This document shows positions 21,714 through 34,553 of a DNA stretch of 64,000 nucleotides, piece by piece (positions within the stretch are counted from its first letter, which is position 1; the number at the start of each line of letters is the position of its first letter). The stretch covers positions 682,001 through 746,000 of the forward strand of contig JAYKKR010000009.1 in NCBI GenBank assembly GCA_036971615.1, written 5' to 3'. The notes below the pieces were generated by a model, which did no database searches, was not told the origin of the DNA, and saw only the letters and a list, made by a program, of their open reading frames with translations. This DNA comes from Amyloporia xantha (taxonomy: Eukaryota > Basidiomycota > Agaricomycetes > Polyporales > Adustoporiaceae). The position numbers and the translations under genes were made by a program.

Positions 21714-23647
21714 GAGACTGGAACGGCGTAACGTGCACTTTTATTCTCAGGAAAACTGATCTTCAGAAGTCGGAAAGTAAACACCTGAGAAGGATGTCGA
21801 CGAAGGAAAAATTGGCGGTCGTGGCCAGGGAAAAATGGTTGGTGGATCCTTCAGCTAGTGTATAATGAATACCTGTCAGTTTTTCACGCTATTTAAGCCA
21901 TCTTTGCTGAAGCAATACGACTTACGAGTCTAGAGGCGAATGGACAGCGTGTCTTGCAAGTAACCGCCTCGTCGTAGATGGGAGTACAAAATGAAAGTTG
22001 GGGGAAAAGAGATGTCATCCATTGGAGCCCGGGAACCGTCCTTATATACCTGCGAAGCCATGCATATAGTGACCGATGGGGAAGGCCGAGGTTGACAGGA
22101 ATCAAGTTCTGCGCATCGCGGACGGAATCTTGTCAAATCGGGAATGCCGCCTTCCTCGAAAGGAAATTAAATATATACACATCGGTGCACGAGATCAGAA
22201 AATGTGCATGTACGGCCAATTTGTGTAAGGGAGACTAACGATCTCGTTGTAATGCATGTGCAGACAGCGCTCATTTACTGGTCTGCACCAGCGACTTCAG
22301 ACGGCCCAGGTTCTGCAAGTTCTAGCTAGAGGAACCTACGCTATACGGCAAATCCGGTCTGGCAATGGGTTCCAGATACAACTGGGGCAAACTAATACTT
22401 CCAAGAGAATGGGGTTATGCGGAGCAAAGCCTGTTTCAAGACACTGGCAGAGAACCGATGATATCAGGTTATTGATCGAGGAGCACGTCCGACGAAACTT
22501 TGCATGGACACTGATGCATACTGGTGAGCTCGTCGTTGTAGAGAAAAAATTTGCCCAGGGGAGCCCCGGAGACACGGAGGACAGAAAATCGCAGATCAAC
22601 CGGGCTTTGAGGAGCTGCAAGCGCCACCATAACGTAGTGAGCTGGACACTTTGGAGGGAGTGGCCCTGCACAGGATGAAAAATTCGCAGGTGGGTATTGG
22701 CTAGGCTCTCGTTGATCAGGTGTAGAGAGGCTCTGCTCGCCAGCAGAAGGTGGAGGCAGACATACAGAGGTCACCAAGTCGCTTGTCTAATTCCTGGGGT
22801 GTCAATCCGCGGGCATCGTAGCAAAGATCCACGCACGCGCTAAAGATCCTGAGTCTGGATTGACGAGCAACAAGCAAGACGGCGATCGCATTTTTCCCTC
22901 TTCAGCCGACCAAAAATTACTTTCTTCCGAGCTCGGATTTGGAACTCAACCGCGGATACAATTACAGTTTTACCAACCCCAACAATATCAGACACAATCA
23001 GATGTCAAGAACTCCTGGCCGCACCTTGCAAATTTAATCGCTTGCACATGAGGGCGAAGGTCTCCAAATCATCCTGAAACGAGTTCCGCACGGTGGTAAG
23101 AGCCATTCCAACTACGTTAGCTGCGTAAGAGTATAGCAATTTCGTTTATTCGCCCCAGCCTTCCAGGTCTCGATGGACAAAACCAGCACTGCCATTTGAA
23201 CCGACTCCGAGTCTTCAAGTTGGTCGCTTGAAGGGATGACACAAAGAATCAATTCAATGCCTAAGCCATGACCGCAGGGTCTCTTGTTGTGCTGTTCCAG
23301 ATAGTAATGGCATAACTGGGGTATGAGGTTATGTACATACAGCAGATTGAGTTCCAGTCATCGAAAATTCAAGTGTCTTGCAGCAGTGATGGTCCTGAGC
23401 GACAAGGTCTCTGAGATCGTTCCTGTCCGATCACAATCCGGGGCCCCGGGTCTGCACGTGACGCACTCCGTCGGCCTCGTTTCTGACCAGCGACGAACCG
23501 TAGTCGGACTCTCACTTCCAGGAGTGCAGACTTCAGCTCGGTCCACGCTATTCTTCTTGCATCTGGACTCTCACCTACACTTTGTGCTGGAACGTGATAA
23601 CATTGGCTGGTAACCTGCCTCCTGCGAGCGGTGACACCCGAAGCTCA
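21714..23647. other. 1.9 kb intergenic region, no recognised gene
   Basis: Divergent flank between the ankyrin/MYND gene and the 557-aa gene at 23648-25419. A 140-codon plus-strand frame (22256-22678) and overlapping minus-strand frames have no recognisable domain or clear splice pattern. I do not call them. Confidence 0.45.
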
Positions 23648-25419
23648 ATGTCAACGACCATGGAGAGCGTCCTCAATGTCGGCATAGCGCGGCAATACAC
23701 CGACATTACTGCTCGTAAGAAGACGGGAATTTATGCGATGCAGCCAACATTTGATGACGCTGTGCCACCTCCGACCGTTGCTCCTGGCAGGAGGTTGCCC
23801 ACCGAATTTCTCAAAGTACGCATTTATATCTTCTACACTGTGCAAAAGGCATTCAAGGCAAATCACTGAAGGACCGGACAAACACCGAACGTCGTCTTCC
23901 ATCCTCTCCCCCATCACTGTAAGTATCGGACACCTGATTTGGCCTCAACACCTCTCACAGTATCCCCAGCACCACAGACACTACCCGAACTCCTAGCCAC
24001 GTCTCGCCTTCCCAATCGACCTCCAAAGAGCCAGATCCCATCTCGCCCTCCCGCATCCCCTCCCGCAGCCTGAGCCCGCACACCCGCAGAGAACTCCGCT
24101 ATACCCGTGCCCAGTCCGCGCTCGCGGCCACTCTCGCGCTATGCCATTCCGGGCCTTCCCAAGCGGACCTGCAAATCCGGGCTCTCCAGAGTGCGGCCGC
24201 TCTCCTAAGTGCACAGGCGCAGGACGCACGAGAGCGCGCTGCCAAACTACGGGAACTGCTTCAGGCGCGTCAGGCGGACGGGCAGGATGAGATCGAGCCC
24301 GAGGAGTGGAAGGCGATGCAGAGGGAGCGGTGGCTAGCGGAAAGGAGGAGCACATCGAGAGAGGAGCAGGCGAAGGTGGTCAATAGCTGTTTGATGAAGC
24401 TCACTGGGTCTCAGGATGGACACATGCAGCACGAGGAGGCATATACGACAGGCAGCAGGTCGCTATCCCGTCGGCAAACCCGTCGAAAGGCGAACATAAC
24501 GCACTTCTTTGAGCGTTCGCCGACGGTGCTTTCGTTCGCACCACGAGCGGCGTTCTTACCGCGACACAAGAGCGTTGTAATGATGCAGCGGCGGAAGACG
24601 ATGAACCGTGTACGGTCCTTGAAGCTGCGAACGACTGCATGCGCGCTCGCCCCGTCGATACAACATGTTCAACTGGACTCGCAAGAGGACGGCTTAGACA
24701 CCATCACCAATGGCGTGCACCCGAACTCACAGCCCGAGATGCCATCTAGTTCTACTCGAGATATCCCCCGCCAAACGCGCACACCGCACACACCACCACC
24801 CCTTCAGCCTGAAGTGTGCCCTCGCCCAGTCAATCCACGCCAAGCTTCGTCCTCCGGCACCGCATCCATCCTCCCGCCCTCTACGCCACGCACCAAAGCG
24901 CAGCTCCTCGCCGCCCTCGACCGCGACCCCGCTGGCGAGCACATCCCGCAGTACGCTGTCGCACTCCTTGACGAGCTTGTCGCGAGCGAGCTCGACGTGA
25001 CGCTCGGCCTACCCGCGAATGAGGCGCCGGGGACCCAGACGGTGCGCGGACGAACGCAGCCCGGGCCGTCTGGTTCCGAGTCGACTGGGAGGGGCACGCA
25101 GCTGAAAATGGGCGCGGCAGCGAGTGCGCCGGATGTCAAAGCGGCCCCGAGCGCGAGCCCGAAGAAGTCCGGCGTGCGCGCGAAGGCCTTCCGCCGCAGC
25201 CTGCATGTCTCGAGCGCCGACACGAACGCTGGCGAGGACGACAGAGCAGCGCCGCGGCCCACCTCGTCGCTCTCGTCTGTGCCCGAGTCCCTGGTCTCTG
25301 AAGACGTTCCCGTCGCGCACAGCCGGACACCCAGCCGACTGTCTGTGCTGTCCTTTGCGGGCGACTTTGCGGTCGTGAGCAAGGTTCGGAATCGCTTGTC
25401 AGTGTTCGCGAGGAAGTGA
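23648..25419 (+). CDS. uncharacterised low-complexity protein
   Basis: The main exon 23961-25419 is a long open frame (486 codons) rich in Ser, Pro, Arg and Ala. It has a predicted helical stretch at about residues 105-165 (RALQSAAALLSAQAQDARER, KLRELLQARQ) and a short ordered block near PRTKAQLLAALDRDPAGEHI, PQYAVALLDELV. The 5' part is less certain. Exons 23648-23815 and 23872-23918 join in phase (EFLK to DRTNTERR, then IPST) using a TGAAG acceptor and a short 42 bp second intron, giving 557 aa in total. I recognise no domain. The C-terminal RLSVLSFAGDFAVVSKVRNR is the kind of short conserved tail seen in fungal regulatory proteins, but no function can be assigned. Confidence 0.6.
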
Positions 25420-26212
25420 TTATGGGCGTGCAGAACCAATATCCTATGGACCTATGGACTGTACGATGATTTTCGGACCTTTGTTGCATCTACGTATTTC
25501 GGTTCTCGGCCACTGTTGATATTCAGGTGGATTGCTTATCTCGTGGCGTATGAAAATGGTAAATCCCATGTCATGCCGGTACTCGTGTAATTTCTTCCCG
25601 AGTGTCATTGTGATTTTCCTGCCCGCTACAATTGCGGACCCATCATCGCATGGATTGGCCACGTCGCCACGATAATCCCGCCCGCCTACATCGATCGCCC
25701 ACCATGACTACTCGCTTCGGTACACAAAGCCGTCCTAAGCATTAGCATTACCACTCCCGCTATGTCTATCACATGTACAAGGATAGTAAATGCTTGTGCC
25801 TGAAGGGAAATCACAGTCCAAGGGACAGCTCCAACGTGCCGATCGCGCAGTCGTCGTGCGAGTCCCTTCATTATCCGTTTAGGACGTGTATGGACCAGTC
25901 TGCATCCCCCTCGGCCCGGATAGAATAAATTGACTCCGGAGCGCGAGGTCGAAGTAGCCTCTGTCTAGATGAGCACTTCGCGCATGATTTTATGGAGTAG
26001 CCGATACATCCGAGAGCAGGTTCTTCAAGGGGTCTGCACTGCCTGCGGGTCGGGCGCTTCAATCCGAGGCCTTGGAAGACGGGTGATGATCTTTGAATGA
26101 TGTTTTGTACACGGCTGCCTCAGCAACAACTTGGCAAAACAATGGTATACCACTGACCTCGACAGATACGCCCAATGGCGCACGGTCTGTGTCTGCGGGT
26201 CTACGCGAGTGC
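25420..26212. other. convergent intergenic region, nothing recognised
   Basis: About 790 bp between two 3' ends. Only short overlapping open frames are present. Confidence 0.5.
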
Positions 26213-26857
26213 TCAAGCCTCGTCACCGTCTCCAAAGGAGAGCAGCTTTTTCTGCGCCTTCTTTGGTTTCTTCTTCGAGCTCGTCGCTGCTTTCTGGTCA
26301 TTCGCATCGCTGTCTCTTGCATCGCCTACGGCCTTACGCTTCGATGACTTCGTCTTCGCCCCTTTACCGGACGATGAGAACGAGAGACCTTGGGTCTGTT
26401 TTCCTGAGTTCGTAGGCTGATCGTCTCCTTTTGCTTCGGACTGCTCCTCGATACCCTTGATCTCGGGGTCAGACAGAGGAGAAAGGCCCTTTGCTGACGG
26501 GTGATGTTTCAGGACAATGGTGATTAACTAATGGAGTATAAACACACCTCTGCGCCTCTCATTCTCTGCGTCCCTCTCACTCAGATGCTTTCCCTCCTTC
26601 AGCACCACTACCTGGGGCTTCTCGTCACCGTCATCCTCCTCAGCGCTGCCAGGGTCATCGTTGGGGCGCTCGGGTATCGCAGGGCGTTTTGGAATCGGCG
26701 GGCGTCCGGAACCATCGTCCTCATATTCGTTGTCTTCCTCATCGTCATCCCCGCGTGCGCCGGAGATCCGCTGCTGCATTTTGCGTAGAAAAGCCGGCGT
26801 TTGGGCATTATAGGCTAGTCTGGAGGATAGTTGGTGGCGGGTTGGCTCTTTGGACAT
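26213..26857 (-). CDS. DUF4604 (KIAA1143-like) protein
   Basis: Exons 26857-26548 and 26493-26213 give 196 aa. It has the features of the family: a short conserved N-terminus ending in QTPAFLRKMQQRI, an acidic middle, PQVVVLKEGKHLSERDAENE (human KIAA1143 has PQVVVLKKGDLS), then a Lys-rich tail ending in KKLLSFGDGDEA (human LLSFDNEDE). The intron restores phase between RR and AKGLSPLSDPEIKG. Cellular role is not established; the composition suggests a nuclear, largely disordered protein. It shares a 212 bp promoter with the bHLH gene at 27070. Confidence 0.85.
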
Positions 26858-27069
26858 GGCGTTTGCTCGGGAGCGAGATATTGCCAGTGGGCGGGCTGTG
26901 AGACCACCACAGCATAAGGCAATTGCAACCGATGGCAGAGTTACAAGCGCCCGAGGTGCTTCCCCATACCACGTGACGAACTATGAGAGGGGCAGCTTGG
27001 CGAGAGTGCATTTCGTTTATCACAAGCCGCCATCGGCGGGCGACTATGTAAAGGACAAGGGCCTGTGCG
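26858..27069. promoter_or_regulatory. bidirectional promoter, DUF4604 / bHLH factor
   Basis: Only 212 bp separate the two divergent start codons, so both promoters overlap here. No specific site was identified. Confidence 0.4.
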
Positions 27070-28566
27070 ATGTCTCTGCTATCCCCCTCAGAGACCTCAA
27101 CCATCAACACATTCCTCACCTCTGTCGAGCGCAACACCAACGTCGAATTTCAGGAGGTCACCCCTGATCTCGCCCAAAAGATCACTATCAAGCAGGGCAA
27201 GGATGCCCTCGCAAAGGCCACCATGGACCTTCTGGCCAAGGGCGGCACAGTCCTCGGTACGCACAACGGTAAGACAGGGCCGCACAGCAAGTCTGCGAGC
27301 CCGAGTTTAGGGGGCGGGAGCAAGAGCCCCAGCCATTGGCCCAGCTTCGGCCCCGACACCCCTGCCAGTGCGTCGTCGACGGACAAGCATCCGTCCGGAT
27401 CGCGCGAGTCCACGAACAAGTCTAGTGCGGCAGACTCCTCGAGCGCACCGTCTCGCCGTCAGCAGAGCCAGCGCGTCCAACACAGTCAATCTGACCCACA
27501 GTTACCCACGGTGCGCGCGTCGATGTCCACCTCGTCTCTGTATACTCTACCCCCGCTCGTCGAGCACCTCACCGGTCTCGATTCTGGTGTGTCACGCCGC
27601 GATCCTCTCTTTCACTCCGTCTCTGCTCCCGCGAACACCACCAAGCGCTCGTTCCCGCCAGAAAACGACGGGCGTCAGGGTTCGTCGTCCAGCACCACCA
27701 AGCGCTCCCGGCGCTCCCCGCCCAATAACGATAAATCGCGTCGGCAGTCCGCCGCTGCAAGCACCATCAAAACACAACAGCCTAAGCCTGCGCTGCTCTC
27801 CGCCTCGCAGAAGCGCGCGAATCACATTCAGAGTGAACAGAAGCGCCGTGCGAATATTCGTAGAGGATACGAGGCGCTCTGCAGCGCGGTCCCAGAATTG
27901 CGGGCGGCGATCGAGCAGGAGGAGAGTAACGGTGGTGGGGACGCTGATGCCGGAGGAAACAGCAAGAGCAGGAAGAGACGGAAGAAGAGCGAGGAGAGCG
28001 CGTTGGACGGGCGTGCAGGGCCGAAGAGCGAGAACGTCGTGCTGTCTAAAAGTGAGTCTTCGAATTACTGTCTGTCTGGTCAAGGTCGAATATTATATGG
28101 AGTTCCACCGTGTCGTGATTATGACATATGCGGTTTGTGCATCGCGGACAACTCAGTTGTCTGTAAGCGCTTGCCATGTGTTTCTTGTCCCGTACTCCGG
28201 TTGGACAGGTGTCCGGCCTCACGATTCACCCTCGATATCATTGAAGGCTCATCGTCTCGATATCATTGGAAGCTCATTCGTCCGTGATGTATCATACTTA
28301 CGCGTGTCATAGCGATCGACTACATCAAGTCGCTCCTCGGCGGGCGGCAAGATCTCCTCACACGCCTGCAAGTCGCGCGCGGCGCCCTCCCGCTGGGACA
28401 TCCCTCCGTCGCTGTCCTCGATCCCGCGCACCTGGACGAGCACGGCGTGCCGCTGTGGGAGCGCGAGTGGAACGGGGGCACCGGCATGCTGGACGACGAA
28501 GACGACGACGGCGGCGAGGACGACGGTGGCGAGGACGGTGGCGGGAGCGATGACGACGACGGGTGA
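27070..28566 (+). CDS. basic helix-loop-helix transcription factor
   Basis: Exons 27070-28051 and 28313-28566 give 411 aa. The N-terminal about 75 residues are ordered-looking; a long Ser/Pro/Thr-rich region follows. The basic helix and helix 1 are at about residues 245-282, with HIQSEQKRRANIRRGYEAL supplying the His-Glu-Arg contacts typical of E-box binders. A long, basic, Gly-rich loop carries RKRRKKSEE. Helix 2 (NVVLSKTIDYIKSLL) is split by the 261 bp intron after LSK. The C-terminus ends in an Asp/Gly run. Loop insertion and HER contacts fit the fungal Ino4/Mga-like bHLH group, but the target genes are unknown. The intron contains an imperfect tandem repeat (28231-28281). Confidence 0.87.
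28231..28281. repeat. imperfect 25/26-bp tandem duplication in bHLH intron
   Basis: The two copies each begin CTCGATATCATTG and end TCGT; the second has small indels. It lies wholly within the intron, 30 bp before the acceptor. Confidence 0.85.
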
Positions 28567-30277
28567 AATAGCTGCGGACGTGTTTTTGCTCTACTGCGCG
28601 GACTGTTTTTGTTTTTGTTTTTGCTTTCGTGCAACATGCTATTACGGCCAGGGAATGTATGATACCTGTCGGTTTGGTCCGGTTGTATACTCTGTATGCG
28701 TAGCTGCGTCGTAATAAATACCGGAGGGTATGCTTATCTGTATTGCGACGTTGCAGGAGTGCATGAGCGGACGCTGTGCATGTGTTTACGGTTATGGAGA
28801 CCGGGGAAGCCTATCTGACGGTGCTGATTTACAGTACTTCCGCGTATGATAGGCACTGCGGGGCAACTCCTTAATCAAATGCGGGGACGTCATTATGAAA
28901 AATATGCACATTTCATGATCAGAGTGCGTAGTCCGCTTTATGCAGAATATAATTCTGGAGGCTACATGACTGCTCCGCAACGAAAAGCAACGACCGCTCT
29001 CTGCTGACTGTGGACCGCTTGGTTTGACTAACAGGTACGGCGTATACTGTATTATTTGGCATCACGTCGTATGTGGAGGATATGCGCATATGTTGTTCGT
29101 CGCGCAACCGGGAACTGTTATCGAAGAATATAACCAGGCTGACGAGGGGGTCGAGTGCCTCGAGCACAACTCGCGGCCTGACGTTACATAGCTGTAGCCC
29201 ACTTCGGCATGTTCCAGAGCTTCACCTGGCGTCTGTAAATGGCCCGGCTTCCACGTCTGAGTGGTCAGAAGTCGACAGGACTCTGCACCTGCATTCGCCC
29301 ATGATCTACTGAAGTCGACCAACAGTTGCTCTCGGTGCGAGCTCGCCATGAGAGAAGTTCTTACCACCATGTCGATGAAGATACCTAATAGATACACAGG
29401 ATCTACAGAGGTGTGTATATTTCTGGCGTCAGGGTATTCCGGATTCAGCCCCAAACGTAAACAGGACAGAACCATGACTCACTGCAGTTACATACAATAA
29501 GACTAGACGACGGTTACGGATACAATCCGTAAAGCGCAAGCACGTTGATCCGGGCCAGTCTCATAGAGATCGGCGTAGAAGGACAAAACAAGCCATCGTC
29601 AAGAGGAATGGAGTGTCGCACTCCGGGAAAGGACACAACGGTAAGCAAAATCTCTGTAGGCTGGATCCTCCGTTGGACTCAGATATTATGTACTCGGGCT
29701 CATTGACGCAGATCCAATGACTGACTGCTGCATGGACGATAGTGGGACGATGTCTCGGATGGTATAGATGGAGACGATGACCGGGCCGCAGAGTCAGTGG
29801 GGGTAAGTGAGAGCCAGCGATGGGACGTGAGATACAGAGCGACTGCGGTGATTGTTCGGGGAGGGGAAAAGGCAGCGATGGTGCTGGAAGAGGAGCGGGC
29901 AGTGGCTGGGCCCAATGGACGCAAGACCGTGTGCTGATCGCGGACGGATACGGAACTCGACTGGCTACGAACGGCAGGAGATTACCCATATATGGCAATA
30001 TCTCCCTCATCCAGGAGCGCTAATCCAGAGGACTTGGCACAGATAAGTCGGTTATCGGACGTTAGATGCACAAATAAGCGTTTCTCGGGACGTCACTGGA
30101 AAATTCCAAGTTATCGGGCGACACCGCGCATGTGACATCATCGATAAATCCATCCTTTTGCCAGTGCACCGAGACTGGCATTTAACTCCAGGCCATTCCT
30201 CCTCCCCCGCATTCCCCTCCCCGTCGCCGCCGCCGTCGTCCTCGTCCTCATCCTCACCGACACCATCGTCATCAACG
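28567..30277. other. 1.7 kb intergenic region, no recognised gene
   Basis: 3' flank of the bHLH gene and 5' region of TPS1. A T-rich (GTTTTT)n tract follows the bHLH stop. Open frames around 28919-29475 on the minus strand contain a few hydrophobic segments but cannot be joined into a convincing protein. The frame of TPS1 stays open upstream to 30158, so a longer N-terminus starting there is possible. Confidence 0.45.
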
Positions 30278-32259
30278 ATGGAACGCCCGTCTCTCCCCAA
30301 CCCCTCCTCCGATTTACTCTCACCACAAACCCCCGAGCTCAACGGCGAGCAGGGTCACCTCATCGTCGTCTCCAACCGTCTCCCCATCACCATCAACAAG
30401 GATGCCGCAGGCGAATACCACTTCAAGATGTCCTCTGGCGGTCTAGTTTCCGCTCTGTCCGGCTGCAAAAAGTCCATGTCCTTCACATGGATCGGCTGGC
30501 CCGGTTTCTTCATTCCTCCAAAGGACCGTCCCATCGTCGACCGCCGCCTCATGGAAGAGTATTCGTGCCAGGCAGTCTACCTTGACGATGATGTCGCCGA
30601 CAGACACTACAACGGCTTCAGTAACTCCATCCTCTGGCCTCTCTTCCACTACCACCCCGGTGAGATGAACTTTGACGAAGCCAACTGGCTCGCGTACAGG
30701 CAAGCGAACATGGCGTTTGCACAGGCTATCCTCAAACAACTCTCGCCCGGATCGATGGTCTGGGTGCAGGATTACCACCTCATGCTGTTGCCCATGCTCC
30801 TCCGCTCGCTCGTTGACGGCCCACAGAACGACGGCTCGGCGACCAGCGTCGAGCTCGAGCGCATTCTCGACGGCATTGAGGTCGACGAGATCCCCCCTCC
30901 CCGTGTCCCCGACATCAAGATTGGCTTTTTCCTCCACACGCCCTTCCCTTCGAGTGAGATTTACAGGTGTGTACTACCTCTGCCGGCCGAGACGCAATGC
31001 TTACCTCGAACAGAATTCTGCCCGTGCGGCGTGAGATCCTGCTCGGAATTCTGTACTCCGACCTCATCGGATTCCACACATACGACTACGCACGACATTT
31101 CCTATCTTCATGTACGCGTATCCTCGCGCTCCCGACCATGCCAAATGGCGTGGAGTTCGCGGGGCGCCTCGCGCATGTTGGCACGTTCCCAATTGGAATT
31201 GACCCCGCGTCATTTATTGAGGTGCGTGCGTCATTCCACCTGTTATGGTGGCGCATGTGCGCTAACAGACACGCAGAATCTCAAGAAGGATAGCGTCAAG
31301 AAACGCATCGAGCAACTTCAGAAACGGTTCGGCGACGTGAAAGTCATCGTTGGTGTCGACCGACTGGACTACATCAAGGGTGTCCCGCAAAAGCTCCATG
31401 CACTCGAGCTCTTCCTGAGCCAACATCCTGAGTGGATCGGCAAGGTATGCCTTCGCCTGTTCCCCTTTGTATATACATCCTGACATGATCCCAGGTGGTA
31501 CTAGCTCAACTCGCTGTGCCGTCGCGACAGGATGTTGAAGAGTACCAAAACTTGCGGGCGACGGTAAATGAACTCGTGGGGCGGATTAACGGCCGCTTCG
31601 GGACGGTCGACTTCGTGCCTATACATTTTATGCACAAGAGTCTGCCGTTCGACGAACTCTGTGCGCTGTACGCCGTCAGCGACGTTTGCTTGGTCAGCTC
31701 GACGCGAGATGGTATGAACCTGGTGCGTACGTTGATATCCACTCCTGCAGCTCGTTTGTTCATTATGCGTGGGTGCAGGTGTCATATGAGTATGTCGCGT
31801 GCCAGCAGGAGCGACAAGGTGTCATGATCCTGTCCGAGTTCGCGGGTGCAGCGCAGAGCTTAAATGGGAGTCTCGTCGTTAACCCGTGGGACTCGCAGCA
31901 GGTCGCCGATGCGATCTACGAGTCGGTGACCATGGACGCTGAGACGCGTGCGGAGAACCACCGAAAACTGTTCAAGGTGCGTCTGCTCGGCCTGCTACCT
32001 TTACGCACCGTGCTATGGATGCTCACGTGAACGGGTCATTTAGTACGTGAACAAATATTCGGCGGCCTTCTGGGGAACGTCGTTCGTCCGTGAAATGACG
32101 AAGCTACGGACACCTGAGATGGAGCCCGCCGTGGATCAGAAGGGCGGGCAGGCAGAGCTGACCGTGAAGCGGGAGGATTTGAAGGGGAGTGTCGTCGTCG
32201 ATGGGAGCGTGCCCATGACACCTCCGGTGAACGCGCCCGCCCCGGCGAGCCATGCGTAG
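30278..32259 (+). CDS. TPS1: alpha,alpha-trehalose-phosphate synthase (UDP-forming)
   Basis: Six exons: 30278-30966, 31014-31221, 31277-31444, 31495-31722, 31779-31976, 32044-32259. They give 568 aa. It transfers glucose from UDP-glucose to glucose-6-phosphate to make trehalose-6-phosphate, used in stress tolerance and glycolytic control in the cytosol. GT20 motifs in order: LIVVSNRLPITI, the SSGGLVSAL loop, WPLFHYHPGEM, WVQDYHLMLLP, IGFFLHTPFPSSEIYR, VGTFPIGIDP, VIVGVDRLDYIKGVPQKL, STRDGMNLVSYEYVACQ and SEFAGAAQSL. The extra about 50 C-terminal residues are hydrophilic. The start at 30278 was preferred over in-frame 30158 because the residues before it are only Ser/Pro low complexity. There is no phosphatase domain, so this is the synthase subunit alone. 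Confidence 0.96.
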
Positions 32260-32862
32260 TTCGCGGTGCGGAACGGCTATTTTTATTTCTGGTAGAGAGG
32301 GACAGGTCCGATCGCGAGATAGTGGGACACTCATCCGAGAGGAATAGTGCGGGCAAGGACGCTCTGTTCAAAGCAGAAGTGAAGCATCGAAGAAGTCGAA
32401 TCGTGTATTGTTTTGTCCGGTCCTCAGTTCTGTATCTGTTGTCATTTAATTCACACCCTCACGCGCACATTGCCATCCCCACCCGGCTCCGTTATACATG
32501 CTGTACTCATCCCCATTCTCGCTTTTACTGTACTCGGTCATACTGCATACATACGATGTCGTTGCACTTTTCGATTCGGTTTCGTCGCTGATGCTACACG
32601 ATATTGGCTCTGGCGCGGCTGTGGAGTTGTTGAACATGTAGATGCATTGTAGGAATCCGTAGAAGTTACAATACATCACCTCTTTGCAAGGCCTAAGTAT
32701 TATGTAGGCCTCATGCATCATGTCAGGCGCGCGCGCGTCCCAAAGCGACGCGTGAGGTCACATGCGTGACACGACGCGTCTCATTTGTTCACCGCGGTCA
32801 CGATGCGAGAGGTCGTCTTCGCCACTTGCATTTCAACGTCGTAGGCATCCACAGCCGTGAAG
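32260..32862. other. intergenic, nothing recognised
   Basis: About 600 bp between TPS1 and RFC5, both on the plus strand. It should contain the RFC5 promoter, including a CG-rich GCGCGCGC stretch near 32728. Confidence 0.45.
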
Positions 32863-34553
32863 ATGTCCCTCTGGGTAGACAAGGTGTGACGAAAACCTAT
32901 CACAGACTTTTCATATCCTGAATCCCACTCAGTATCGACCGCGAACCCTCGACGAACTCCACTATCATGCAAGCCTGTCCGCCCGGCTACGCGCTCTGGT
33001 CAGTGAACCTCCAGCGCTCTCATGTGCACGGTAAGCTAATTATGAAGGACGTGCTTTCGCTCTGTCTAGTCTGCCTCAGGCGACTTTCCACACATGCTGT
33101 TCTATGGCCCATCGGGTGCGGGGAAGAAAACGCGGATAGCGTGCACACTGAGAGAACTGTTCGGGAAGGGCGCGGACAAAGTGAGTTGGTTATGACTCTG
33201 CATCAAGTTGGACGAGAGGTTGGATGCTGAACGCTTCACTCTTGTAGCTCAAGATTGACCAGCGGGTGTTCCTGACGCCATCGAAACGAAAACTCGAAGT
33301 CAACATCGTGCAGAGCAACTTCCATATCGAGATCACTCCTAGGTATATCCACTATCTTCTGCCATGCAGTTTGAGAACTGATGCATTGCCGTCATGTCTG
33401 AAGCGAAGTGGGGAATTATGACCGAGTGGTGATCCAGGAGCTCTTGAAGGAGATTGCGCAGACACAACAGGTCGACATGAGTGCAAAGCAGCGGTTCAAA
33501 GGTATGTAACGCGTATCTCCATTGCTACATCCCGAGTTGATCGTCTTGCTCAGTGGTCATCATCAACGAGGCGGATTCACTCTCACGCGATGCACAAGCC
33601 GCTCTCCGGCGTACGATGGAGAAGTACATGTCCAATATGCGCATCATCCTATGTGCGAACTCCACCTCGCGGCTCATTGCACCCATCAAAAGTCGGTGCT
33701 TGCTAGTCCGAGTAGCCGCGCCGAGCACGGATGAGGTATGGTAACCTGTCGTCTCTCACCGGAGCTGGCATCTGACGGCGTGGGCGGTCACGAAGATGAC
33801 GGAAGTTCTGCATCACGTTGCTAAGAAAGAAGGGTTCGATTTACCCGACGAACGAGCAAATGAGATCGTGGAAGATGCGAATGGGAACCTGCGTAAAGCT
33901 ATTCTGGTGTTGGAAGCGTTGAAGATGCAGTCGTGAGCAATCCTCACTTTTCTCTGCTCGTATCGATTTCCTCATGGTGGCAACGCACGTTCGTGGCCCT
34001 ATTCTATAGGACGGACCTAGACAAGGCCATCACAATTGCGAAACCTGACTGGGAGACTTACTGTCAGAAGGTCGCTGACATGATCGTGCAAGAACAGTCA
34101 CCACAACGAGTGATGGACGTGCGGGCGAAGCTCTATGAGTTGTTAAGCCACTGTATCCCGCCAACGGTTATATTGAAGGTAGGCTGATATCCTTGCGCTA
34201 CCGTTTGTTGATATCGACGGCTATTTGTAGACAGTTGCGGATCGGGTAGTGGAACAGGTTGACGAGAACCTGAAGGCGGATATTATGCATTGGGCGGCGA
34301 TCTATGTACGCCTCTCAGGCTTTGTATCAACCGTTTGGGCTGACTATGTTTTATCGTACTGAAGGAGGTGCGATTACGAATAGGCAACAAAAAGATCTTC
34401 CATCTCGAAGCGTGGGTCGTGAAGGTCATGAGCTTATACAAGGTATGTTCCTGTTCATGCACAACCGTCAATTCTTCTGATGGCCACTGATGTCTTCGTA
34501 TTGACTCTTAGCATTTCTTCTACGATATTGATATAGCGGGTTTTGACGACTGA
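32863..34553 (+). CDS. RFC5: replication factor C subunit 5 (human RFC3 type)
   Basis: Eleven exons: 32863-32883, 32933-32998, 33070-33180, 33248-33342, 33404-33501, 33554-33735, 33796-33932, 34010-34178, 34231-34305, 34365-34442, 34512-34553. They give 357 aa, close to yeast Rfc5. It is a clamp-loader subunit that helps open and load PCNA at primer ends. The first exon is just MSLWVDK; it continues YRPRTLDELHYH. The P-loop is GPSGAGKKTR. The Walker B equivalent reads NEAD, not DEAD, as expected for this non-hydrolysing subunit. SRC occurs in IAPIKSRCLLVRV. The C-terminal collar contains EVRLRIGNKKIFHLEAWV and ends AGFDD. All ten junctions keep phase. Confidence 0.95.

Noticed and set aside
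22256..22678. 140-codon plus-strand open frame
   Set aside because: No recognisable domain or promoter context; overlapping frames on the other strand are equally long.
24804..25439. 211-codon minus-strand frame opposite the 557-aa gene
   Set aside because: GC-rich low-complexity shadow of the sense exon, no domain.
29062..29475. 137-codon minus-strand frame with hydrophobic segments
   Set aside because: Could not be joined to neighbours in phase; membrane-protein resemblance too weak to name.
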